Below are positions 39,665-51,200 of a stretch of 64,000 nucleotides of DNA, piece by piece (within the stretch, counting starts at the first letter, position 1; every line of letters starts with the position of its first letter). A program made the translations under genes and the position numbers. Location of the stretch: NCBI RefSeq assembly GCF_001625305.1, contig NW_017802836.1, positions 79,865 to 143,864 on the forward strand. The letters run 5' to 3'. Under the pieces are notes generated by a model. That model was not told the DNA's origin, did no database searches, and was given only the letters and a program-made list of their open reading frames with translations. The stretch comes from Branchiostoma belcheri (lineage: Eukaryota; Chordata; Leptocardii; Amphioxiformes; Branchiostomatidae).

Positions 39665-40529
39665 TAATGGAGTAGTCATGGAGACTAAAGAATTTAGTAC
39701 TGTAAACCTGTGTTTTCCGAACAATTGCAGTAATTAGTGTCCCTCCCTCCGGACAAAGAATGCCACGCTTACCTTTCTAGACGAATAGAAAAGAATTTGA
39801 GTTAAAGTTGAGTCAGATTTGACCCCTCAACACGCCCCAAACCCTGCTGACTATTCCAGAATGGTTCGCTGGTGTCCTGCAGACTAACAGCTTAATACCA
39901 GCCAACAAGCTAGCCAATCCCTAACCATCACCCTTTTGTGATTACAATCAGCATACTTCAGCGAAGCAATCACTACTTTACCTTGCGGACCTTGGAACTC
40001 ACATACCTGGGGTTTAGAAGGTTGGCCTACCATGACAAAACATACACTTTGCTCAATGCAAATACCATGCCATATGGACACGGTAACTGCACGCAAGGTA
40101 TTAGGTGCTGCAATGCAATGTGAACCAGTCAGAATTGCCCTAAGGAAGGCGACAGACGGTCACCGAAACGTCGGCTGAATAAAAGACCTGGTTGTGTAAA
40201 AAAGAGTCTCTTTACTCAGTGCCTTAACAACCTGATGAAACTATTCAGTGAGGTGTTACGTAAGTGCACTTTGAAACGAATCCCTATAAATTGGCCAATT
40301 CTGAGGTAGTGTGAGTAAGACGTTATTTTTGCAAGAGTCGCGCAGTTGAATGGTGACACATTAGAAAAAGCCTCATTGCATAATACATATTCAGGTGCCA
40401 GGTATATACAAGGGCATTTTATTTAAGAGAGATTAAGAATGTAAGAATCACTAAAATCTTGCATCAGGGACTTTCCTGTCTACGGTTACCACGTACCATA
40501 GTTATTGACAAACGTCATTTCCGTTGAGT
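39665..40529. other. A'-B' spacer
   Basis: No gene recognised. 40003-40310 is regulatory module M4 interrupted by about 145 bp of foreign sequence (about 40110-40255) that contains GACGGTCACCGAAACGTCGG, a repeat motif also seen near 56565. Confidence 0.6.
40003..40310 (+). promoter_or_regulatory. Repeated upstream module M4 (subtilase B'), interrupted
   Basis: Left part has CCATGACAAAACATACACTT and AACTGCACGCAAGG. After the insertion the module resumes with GTGTTACGTAAGTGCACTTT, GAAACGAATCCCT and a slightly expanded spacer before TTGGCCAATTCTGAGG. Confidence 0.5.
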
Positions 40530-40737
40530 GCACCACGTGACCAGTATAGACCAATCGTGGACCAATTATTCGAAAGGGGATTCCCCCAATCGATATGAAT
40601 AAACACGGGGGTTTCCGTCTCGCCATTTTGACTGCACACCAAAGAAAGAGGAAACACTTGTGATTACCTTACAGTAAAGACTCGTTGGGTGACGTTTTGC
40701 CGGACTTTCAAGCATCCCCAAGATCACCAGTATAAAG
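40530..40737 (+). promoter_or_regulatory. Promoter and non-coding first exon of subtilase B'
   Basis: CACGTGACC and AGACCAATCG as upstream of A, then the conserved exon block ending ACCAGTATAAAG with donor GTAAGC at 40738. The acceptor TTTCAG precedes 41567. B' therefore has an A-type 5' end on a B-type coding region. Confidence 0.6.
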
Positions 40738-40904
40738 GTAAGCCTACCAGGCAACTTGTCCCGGGCACTGTTTGCTTCTACTGCATTGTAAATCTATTTG
40801 CATACGCTTACATACCTGGCTCTTTGTATATGTACATGTGATACCTGTAGTCAAACGTCTAACCTGGCAGGTATGACGTCTTCTCAAAACCCGTGCCCTA
40901 CGGA

Positions 40905-40985
40905 GTCCATATATATATATATAGATAGATAAATAGATAGATAGAGAGAGAGAGAGACTCAGAGAGAGAGAGGAGAGAGAGAGAT
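40905..40985. repeat. AT/GATA/GA simple repeat
   Basis: Compound microsatellite in the 5' UTR intron of B'. Confidence 0.9.
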
Positions 40986-41622
40986 ACCGCCCTGTATATG
41001 CATAATTTGGAGGTATTTCTTGTGCAACGCATCCCACCGCAGCGAAATGCAACGAATACGGAAGTAACTACGCCACCGCAGGGCAAACAAGTCAAGGGGC
41101 TATGGCCTGGTTAGGACATCAAATTTTTGTAAAATATTGTGTAAAATGCCGGCAGGACAAGAGTTGAAAAAAAAAGAAACACAGAATAAAGGAGACCCTC
41201 ACAGGGGTGGGGGGGTGTTGTTAGCAATAACGCCCTACACTAAATTCAGGAGAGCCCGCTATTAAAGTATGATTAACCTCCTTGGTACAATGTACTACAT
41301 TTGGCGAAATTCGTGATCAGGTCTGTACTATATATTTGGTCAAAGATGTCATATCCTATAAACCGCCTTGGTTTGGCACAGCTTACAGGTATACAGCGTT
41401 ATTAGGAGGAAGACTAAGTTTCGCATCATGACCAGGATATTAATTGTGGTGCTAAATCGATTTGCTACAATAAATGGAGGTTCGTTGGGAAATCGTTTCT
41501 TGATTATGTCTTGTTCAAATGATAAAATATAGCTGTAATAACCTTGGCTGCATTTTCTGCTTTCAGACACCAAACGCTTCCACAAGCTCCATTCTTGTTG
41601 CAAAGTCGGTAAATCTACTGTG

Positions 41623-44023
41623 ATGGCGAGCCTATTTCATGAAACAGATGTCTTCACGACCAACAAGTCTAACCTATGGACCATCGAGTGGCTAAAGGAC
41701 ACATCATTGAAGTTTGCGAAATACATGAAGGTGTTGGACCTTACTGGTATTGGATTTGAAAATAATTCCCACATTCAACTACTTGACGAGGATACGTTTA
41801 TCAATACCACTAACGCAGTGATCGACAAACTCCAAGCTGATAATGTCGTTCACATACGACTGGTATCGCTTCGTTTGCCTGAATATCCGTATGTGAAAGA
41901 ACAAAAGAAAAAGGAAAGGCCACAAGGTCTGTTGGTAGCAGAATGTATCGGAAAGATTCTCTCCAGGGTAGCTGTTGATCACATTTACTTTCAAACTGGG
42001 GGCTGCCTGGAACAAATCTACATGATGTGTGCCCAAATCAATGACATGCGCGTACAAAACCCCATTCACGTTCACTGCCCTTATAGGGAGTCTGCAAGGC
42101 GCTACTGTACAACCAATCCATGCCGGCCCCTACAAGTTAGACTTTATCATTTGACAGAGTATCCAAATCGATCGAAGCGGTCAGGTCCAGATGACGAATT
42201 CTGCTTGAATGTACGCCTTAATCTTAATCCTAGAAAAACGTGTGCTGACGACTCTGGGCATACCGAACACCCATCTGACGAAGATCATGGTGATACCTGT
42301 AAGATGATAACAGTGCACATCTCTATGCACACGTTCATTGACCCTACAGGAAGATCCGCCTTTGGGTTAGAATTAAGAACATCGCAAGGCCTGTCGTTAG
42401 AAGACTTTCCAAATATTGACGTCATCCCTCATTACGGCGAGAATAACACTATGAATCGTATACATCGTCAAAGGGGGGAAGTCACCTCTGTGACAGTAGA
42501 AATGTGCCGTGAGCTTGGAGTAACATCTGTGCTTGAGTGGCCAATACAGGTGTCCTTGACGTATGATGACACCATAGCTAGGGACGCAAAGTCCGCTTGT
42601 TTTGACTCAAGGGAAGGTGGCTATAGCCATCCTTTGACGCGGAACGATGACGCAGACTCTTTATCTGAGTCGCTAGAGAAGATATCCCCTCCTCGCTGTG
42701 TCACAGTCGCTGTCCTGGACACAGGGATTCTCGCTTGCCGTAGTGAATTCCTTGGTAAGATCGCTGCAATTAAGAATTTTGTGCCGAACGAAGCGAATGA
42801 CCTCTGTTATGACTATAATGGTCACGGAACGGGTTGTGCAGGTATCGTGCTTCAGACCGCTCCTTTTATACGGTTGGTGATCTGTAAGGTGATGAGTAGT
42901 CAAGGATGCGGTCAACCGAAATGGGCGGCAGATGCCATTGATTGGTTGTTGAATGACGAGTCCGGCCCCAAGAACTACTGCCCAGTTGACGTTATTTCTA
43001 TGTCGTTGGGTTGGAACTCCTTTGATTCCAACCTGAGACGGGCAGTTTCTGACGCGATTGCCCAAGGCAAAGTGGTGGTTGCTGCCGCAAGTAACGACGG
43101 GAGAAGGCATGTGACAAATATCGCCTTTCCCGCGAGATTTGGGGACGTGATCTGTGTGGGAAGCTGTAACGATTTGGGCCAGCCGTCTTCCTTCACCCCA
43201 ACTGGACGCGAGGTCGACTTTCTTGCACCTGGAGAAAACATACAAGCCCCAGGTTCTGACGGCTTTGACCAAGTCAAAATCATGTCCGGAACATCAGAGG
43301 CAACACCAGCAGTTGCCGGCATCGCAGCCAGGGTGATTTCCTACGCTGAAGATATAGGTATTAATAATGCTATATTTAGTTTCTCTTTATATGATTTTAC
43401 AGATATTACTTACTTTTAAAGTTGTTGAAATGAACTGTGATCTCTATAAGTTCTTCAATTTTCGTCACGAAGTGGGTCACAAAAAGCTTCGTTATTAATT
43501 CGAAAAGGTTGTAAGTTGATATCTTACAATGTTGACCATGGAAATTGTCCCTCTAGGTGGACAAGAGATGCGTTCTGCCGTCTGCCACACAGCTGTCATG
43601 CGAGAGGTTCTTCGTAAGATGGCGTCCATGCCTGGTCACCACGACGAGCACATGGGGTGAGTTTGAAAACATTAACAGTTGTTACACAGCATAAATTTGT
43701 TATTTGCAACATACTATTTAATTGTTTGCAAAAGATGGGGTAAGATCACTAATCTAAGATACTTCTATTTACTGTTCTGTTAAACAACATGTAAATGTAA
43801 TCAGGCACTTAACTCCACCACCTCCCACCCTTGTTGTTTTGAGAAAAGAGCTAAAAGAATATGTTTATGTTTGTACAGGTACGGGAACCTGAACCCTTTG
43901 AGACTGTTCAAGTACGGACCAGACCACTTCCGGCAGGTGGTGGAGGAGATCGTCGGGCCACTTCCTGTACCTCAGCCCGCACGCCGAGATGCTGGGACAC
44001 AGACACACGAGTTTAACTGCTAA
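41623..44023 (+). CDS. Subtilisin-like S8 protease, copy B'
   Basis: Exons 41623-43357, 43557-43656 and 43879-44023 join in frame to 659 residues, starting MASLFHETDV. Very close to copy B over the N-terminal part and the C-terminal tail (THEFNC), but lacking the minisatellite expansion. Triad Asp366, His401, Ser558 (MSGTSEATPAVAG). After AAASNDGR it reads RHVTN like copy A. Exon 3 encodes NLNPLRLFKYG where the other copies have NLDPWRLFKYG, and the helix after Ser reads AARVISYAEDIG rather than AAMVISYAEATG. An AATAAA overlaps the stop region but is too near to be a convincing polyadenylation signal. Confidence 0.9.
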
Positions 44024-44169
44024 AATAAAGCAGGGCAAGAAACTCGTGAGCAGGGACACTAAGATAACGATAGTGATGAAGTGGGCATGGGAACTAAAGT
44101 TTAGAACTCAGAACTGTAAATATCTCAGAACTGTACACCTCTCAGAACAATAGTAGAGTAGTATAAATG

Positions 44170-44310
44170 AGAGAATAAGTAGCGTGCGTAATCCAGTGGT
44201 TAGTGACCCTGCCTCTGGACCAAGAAGTCATGTGTTTGAATGTTTAGCTGTATGTAAGTCGAGGTCCTTAGGGCGGGACGTTAAGCCATGGTCCACTGAT
44301 CATTGTACTT
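44170..44310 (+). mobile_element. tRNA-derived SINE downstream of B'
   Basis: AATCCAGTGGTTAGTGACCC, CTGGACCAAGAAGTCATGTG, then CTTAGGGCGGGACGTTAAGC, CATGGTCCACTGATC. The uninterrupted counterpart of 30962-31345. The preceding flank (TAGAACTCAGAACTGTAAA) is also shared with the A flank. Confidence 0.65.
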
Positions 44311-44836
44311 GTCAACAGGAGCTATTGGAATTTTTCCGGTACAATGAACCTGTATATACTGTACGTCATCGGTACCTCAACTGTTGATTGATTTCATTTC
44401 GGTTAAACTGGTAGAAGATCCCTTTTATTTTTCCACTCTTAACGATCGAGTGAGAAAACATTGAGTACGAGCGGAGTATGTTAGAATTAACCAAGATAGA
44501 AATACCCAATGTATATCATTAAGTATCAAAATTGAATAAAACATTTTGACCACTAGTATGATGACTCCAAGAGATCTTGGTAATCTGCCTTTTTATATTG
44601 TTTATGGTGATATGTTAAACTGTAAGAAACTAGAAGAGACACCCGATATCGTGGAATAGAGTCATAGCCAGTAAACTTGATATACATTTTTGGTGCTGTA
44701 AATAATGATTTATAATCTGATTTCCTCATCTAGAATATTTTTGCTTGCTTTGCTGCCTTGAAATTGTATTGGATATATATTGATAATTGGTTAATTAAAA
44801 GTACTTCCATCCTGCAGACCTGCAACAACTGGCAGA
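44311..44836. other. Convergent spacer between subtilase B' and chitin synthase
   Basis: AT-rich 3' flank shared by the plus-strand subtilase array and the minus-strand chitin synthase. No gene recognised. Confidence 0.6.
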
Positions 44837-47800
44837 TCACAGTTTAACGTTTCTTCTAGGTCGTCTAGATTTGCGCTCGAAGACTTTTCTTTTGATTATC
44901 CTAAGTGGATTTGTGTTTCTTCCTGAAACTGTGCCAGCCTCACCCCTCGCACCCCCTCTCCTCAAACCTCTACTCTGCATCTGTGACGCTGTTTTGACGT
45001 CGCTTCCTTCAGAAGAACCGGGTAAAACTTGTCCTAAGTTGTCACGACGAGGAACCGTCCAATCCCAGTCGTCATCGTCACTTTCAGAACCCGACTGAAT
45101 CGCCTCAGATTCACTCAAGATCCTCCTCTGTCCTTTATTAGTGGCATGGTCTGGGTTAAGACGGTTGGCAGGTATTTCGTCCTCTTTTATGATGACTTCA
45201 GCGTCGTCGATGTATTCTGGTAGCGGGCTGGCGGAGGAGATGGTTGATCTTGAATCGTGCATGTTCTCCGGTCTCTGGATAGTTGTCGGCACCTCACGGT
45301 GTAAGTTGTCATTCCACTCGGTCTTCTGTATAGGCAGGAATGACTTTTCCATGTCTGTGCTCTTTGGTTCGTTTGCATTGCCGTTAGTCTGTGAGATGTG
45401 GGCAGTTACTACTGTTGGTTTTGTCGCTGGTTCTTCGTCAGATATTGCCGATCTTGAATCACGTTCGTTCAGGACGTCAAAATGGTCAACAACCAAAATT
45501 TGGGGAAGACTAGCATTCATCGAGGCTCCTTGATAACCTTCTGTAGGCTCTTGTCTTTCCTTTCTGCCAGTGTTTCTTTGCACTCCAGGATAACTGTGAC
45601 CAGGACGGACGGATAACAGTGACTGGGAGAGATTATGTATCCCTCCGCTTCGGGAAGACGGCCTGTTTGCAGAGACTAGAGATGATGAACGCCTCTTATT
45701 CCTGCTGCTACGCCCGAAGTTGGACTCGCGCCTTGATCTTCGCCGGTTGCTAAGCCCTCTTGGTTGCTGGGCGTTGTTTCTCGTCATCTGATCTCGCGAG
45801 AGTCTGCGTCCCGACGAGAACTGGTGACGGAAACCCTGCTCTCGCGAGAGTCTGCGACCCGACGCGAACTGGTGACGAGAACCCTGCTCTCGCGAGAGTC
45901 TGCGACCGGACGAGACTGGCCTGCGATTGGTCTGATGAGACCCCCGTCTGGCGGGAGCCGGAGAAACTGTTATCTTTCTTACGATTGGCTGCTGGGAGAT
46001 GTCGTCAGCCAATTGGGACGCCGCTTCGTCCACATTGATGGTTGGGACGCTGATCCGCTTTACCCTACGGCGAGGCGCTTTCTTTTTACGACAACAGGAT
46101 AACTCGGTGGCTGCTAGGATGTGAATTAACGTGGAGAACCTGTAGAGAAGAAAAGAAGAACATATTTAGTTGAATAAAGCCCCTGTCATACTTGTCCGAC
46201 TTAGGCTTGTTACATCTAACCGTTGTTTAAACGTTGTTTAAAGCTATCCAGTGATGATGCCCGTGAGTACCACTCTACGGTAGTTCTAGGAAAAAAAAAT
46301 TATCACCTCAATCCTTGGTTGAGAACTCTGGTGCTTGAAGTTGAAGGGGTGGGTAATAGATAGTCTTGTTCTTTTTTCTGAGCTGGTATTGATAGAAAGG
46401 AATGTTACACTAAAGACAAAGAAAAATGTAAACGGCGTGATGTCCTTACCTGTGGAAAACCATGGACACAAACTGGATGACCAGGACTATAATGAAGAAA
46501 GTCAGGAAAGCCAGGCCAAGCGCCTCGACCTAAACAACAGAAAATAAAACATTAGCCCAATCACGCGAGTCAAAGACATTATTGTACGATGCATTTACAT
46601 GTATAGGGGATTCTTTTTCTCAAGCTAACCGACATCTCGCACACGCAGTCGTCCCTCAGTAAGATATCTGGAGCCGCATAGTTCCCGTTACAGACTGCAT
46701 AAATGTTCTAAACGGGAACTATGCGGCCCCATATGTCTTACTGAGGGACGACTGCGTGTGCGAGATGTCGGTTAGCTTGAGGAATGAATCCCCTCTACTA
46801 TATGCTGTATGGTGCAGTTGTATGTTTCATTCTATGAAACTTGAAAGCCAACTTTTAGTCCAATGTAACAAGTTATCAAACACAAAATATCCTACCATGG
46901 AACACATTGCATTCCTCTCATGTTATCTATCCATGCATACCTTGAGTTCGGTACCGTCCGGTAGTTTATACGGTACGTACAGGTCCTTAGTGTTGATCTG
47001 CAGCACAAACGTCACGATCATCCACAGGGCGTTCAGCATGAAGAACCCAAACGTCACTCTGGAAAGGAAACATTGCCACAAAGATTATAGCTCAAGCGTC
47101 GATGAAGGTTAGACATTCAGGTAATACGAGAGTTACTCAAGCAACTGGATATGATTTTGGAAACAGCCAGGCGTTTCAGCTAGTCCTAGTTGTTGACTGT
47201 CACTGACGAAAGCTAGTGGATACTAGCTGAAACTTCTGACCGTTTCCAAAATCATATCCAGTTGCTTGAGCAACTGCTTTTTGGCGTATTATAGCTCATG
47301 ATTATCGATTAGATTATGACTTATAACATTATTACCTATGACTTATAGCTCTAGCGTGACTATAAGATTGGAACTATATAACCATGATTATAAAGTTATA
47401 GAACAGACTATAGGATTATGAGAGTATAGCACAGACTTATAGCTCTAGCATGATGAGCAAGTAAACATGAAAAATGAATAAACATCTGGCAAAATAAATA
47501 AATACTATGGTAAATAAATACTTAGTAACCGTCTAGGGGCGTCATCTACAGTTATTCTTCAAATTGTAAACATTATTCATGACATTTACGTAGCTTGTAA
47601 GAGCATAAACATACAATAACGGTCTTTCATTCATGGATTAAAATCCACACATCAATAGTCCCTCAACGCTTTTATCTTTTACTAGCCATTTTCCCAAGAA
47701 GTTACTTGTTCTTACTTGTTTCTCAGAGACTTGAGTTCCCCAGCAATTCTCTCCTGCTCTTGTTTATCCTCGTCCAGAGGATGTAGGTACTTGGCGATGA

Positions 47801-48245
47801 GGGTCCTCCAGAACTTGGCCTCGCCTTCGTCCAGGTGTTGTACAGGGCAGCTGGCGAACACGTCCTCCGTCAGCCAGTAGTCCTGGTCGATTTCAGGCTC
47901 CTCATCTGCCAGCGGCCGCTCTGAAGAAACATTACAAAATTCCAACTTGCATGTTATGGTCTAAACATAAACATTGCCATCCCAACTTAGATACAGTACA
48001 AGACTTATTCCATTCATCCATCCATCCATCCATCCATCCATCCATCCATTAATCAATCTAACACTATCTATATCCATCTATTCATCCATGCATCCATTTA
48101 TCTATATATCTAGTTATCTATCCATCTATCTATTCACCCAACTCTCTCTGTATATACATATATAGGAATAAAAATCCATCTGTCTATCCATCAAGTTATC
48201 TACCCATCTATCCATCCAATAATCAATCTATTTCTTTGTCCCTCC

Positions 48246-48298
<53 letters not shown>

Positions 48299-51200
48299 AA
48301 GATATACATCCATCTATCTATCTACATGTATCTATCTATCTATATTTGAAAAACATAACATTTCCAATCTTCGAGTTAAACATTGTCTCCTCTATCCAGT
48401 GTTTACCTTCCTCCTTGAGCAGTTCCTCCTGGAAGATGTCGTCCATGATGAGTTCCTCCTCTATGTCGGAGGACAGGTCGTTGTCTCCGGAAAAGCTGAC
48501 CCTCCTGACAGACCGCCTGCTGCCTGCCCTGCTGCTGCCCGCCCTGCTGGCTGCCCTGCTGACGCTCAGTCTGCTCACGGTCCGGCTGGCAGCACGGCTG
48601 TACACCTGGAGGTATCATGAAGAACGTCATTGCACAACAACTTATAACAACATATACATAAATAGTTGGCATTGATAACAATTATCTAACCGTTGTAAGA
48701 GGTTCAAATCTCGGCTGTACACCTGGGATTCATAATAAAGGAGAACTTTATTGCCCGGCAATTGTACCGGGCACACCGTATGTGTGTGTGTATATATATA
48801 AAAAAGAGAGAAGAAGCCATTAGAACTTAGATCGATATCACTTTATATAGTTTTTTTTAGCATTTTATACCTTAGACCTGATGTTAGCCTTACTTTGTTA
48901 TTATGGGTTCACCACACCACGAAGTGGTGGTGAACCCATATTGCTTTTTCTGATGTTTCTTCTCCTCCTTCTTCTTCTTCTTCTTCTTCTTCTTCTCCTG
49001 CCATTTTTTAAATGGATTCAGCTTCTTCATTTTAGGGCCCAAGGTCCTGAAATTTGGTATGGAGGTACAGTGGGCAAATACCCCTAGGCGTTTTTAAATT
49101 ATTGTGATACAGGCTTTTAGAATGGTTTTATTTGAGTTTTTTGGCTGTGTTATAGCAAATGTATTACTGTGTTAGTGTGCCTTGTTTACCACATTTGGGC
49201 ATGAGTCATCACAATGGAATGCAGGGCATCAACCAATAGGCATGCAGCTTTCCTCTATTCTTCTTGCTGATTGGCTGTTGGGATTTAACTTGATTAACAC
49301 CTGCATTTCCATTTCCATACTGACAGTATGTCTGTATTCAAGTGTTTTGGTAGGTATTTCAAGCTTTCCTGCTCCAGAATTGGAATGCGGGGCATGGACG
49401 TTTTTTTTTTACTTTGAAAATCAACAGTTTGCATTATGCAATCAAAAATCCTAACCAATAAAGTAGGGAATTGCTATCCAACTGTTGTTTTAGTTGTATT
49501 TTACTTCATATTATAGTTATATCAATGTAAATCATTGTTTTCCCTTGTGTTTCTCATTCTTTCCCTGCCATGTCGTAAAATGTGGTGAACCCATCGCTGT
49601 ATTTGCTCCAAAGCAAATATTGGCCTTTCTAGTTATTGTTGTGATTTCTTTCTAGTACATTGTACTTTATACATCTATGCATTTATCCCCCTTGGGAATA
49701 AACATGCAATACTGTTTCAAATAATTATATTTGTTGTACCGGGAACAACAAGCAAAGCAAATACGAACAACCAAAACCAGCACACACACACACACACACA
49801 CTGTGAAAATGTGTCATGAATCTATTACACCAGTTTATCTCATCTCACCTTGTCTAACGCCTCCACCAGAGGAAGGTAGTCATCCTGGCGCTTACTTCTG
49901 GGGCACATCTCACACCTGGAAGGGAGGGAGGGAATATAACTTGAGAAACTATGGATGGTATTATTTTCTTAAACAACAATGACGTTAGAACTTTCACAAT
50001 GATAGACAGGGACAATGAAGTACACATTACAAGAAGGCAAAACGGAACTAAGTGTATGCTTAATTTGTTTAATTTAAAGACAATTTGCTATACACTTATA
50101 TGAAATTCATTCTTTGATCCTCTAGAAAAACTGTACACTTGAACCGTGTCTTCTGTTGGTTTAGTAAAAAAAGGCAAATGACAAAACGAAAAAAAAGCAA
50201 CAAGAAAACCATAGCCAGCAGTCGTCTGTGTTGACGATAGTTTTGGATATCATGATTGTATCTCTTACTTGAACAAGTTTCCGCAGCCGCACAGATAACC
50301 AGAGTCATCGTCGTCTCCACCCTTAAATAGCTGCATGAACCGTTCTTTCGCTGTCTTGGGCTGCGGTCCGCCGGCTGCTTTCTTCGTGCTGCCTTTCTTC
50401 TTTACCTAATACATAACGTATACGTAATATCTTGGTTAAAGAAAAGGTTTACATATAGACTAGAGCTATACACTACTTTCAAGCAGCTTTTGAAGTAACT
50501 TTTAAAATTCATTTCATTACATCGCTTGGAATGCAAAGTAGACAAAAAGTTGTCGGTATCCTTGAGGCTATTACTGCATCCGAGACCATGCCTCTCAAGT
50601 TCTTTGCCTTAATGGGTTAGAGTTAGAATCAGGCATGGTTCTGGATAGTCTCCACGTATCCACGTATATATAGATTTGCAACAAGCACGGTTCTTGGTAC
50701 ACTTGGACTATCCATAACCTTGACTCAGCAAAGTTCTAGAGAAAGCGCGGTTTTGGTTACAAGTCGTTTTTGTATCCAGAATTGGGACTGGTCCAAATCT
50801 ATGTCCTTGGATACGCGGAGACTATCCAGAACCGTGTTTGGTCATAACCATAACCCATTCAAGGATAGAACACGGTTCTGGATAAAGCACGGTTCTGGAT
50901 ACGCTTAGACTATCCAGAACCGTTCGATTCCTGGATAAAGCACGGTTCTGGATGAAACAACCGTACCTCCCTTGTTCCCCAGCTGACGATGTTCATGTTG
51001 CAGAGAGAGTAGATGATGAGCAGCAGGTAGCCAGACGGCACACACAGCAGGTACAGCGCGCCGCACGCGATGTTCCAGAACTCCTGATGAACCGAGAAAA
51101 AATGGACGAATGAATTAATGAATGACTTGATGGATGGATGAATGCATCGACCAATGGGTGATTGAATGGATGAATGACTTTTTGGATGGATGGATGAATA

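Noticed and set aside
28886-43322. Long open frames on the minus strand opposite the subtilase exons (for example 33287-33859 and 42673-43272)
   Set aside because: They mirror the conserved coding strand, recur at the same place in each paralogue only because the plus strand is conserved, and match no family.
45760-46102. Plus-strand Arg-rich repeat frames opposite the chitin synthase tail
   Set aside because: Shadow of the 48-bp coding repeat on the minus strand.
48005-48345. Tandem tetranucleotides considered as a CRISPR-like or satellite array
   Set aside because: No spacer structure; simple ATCC/TC/TA microsatellites in an animal intron.
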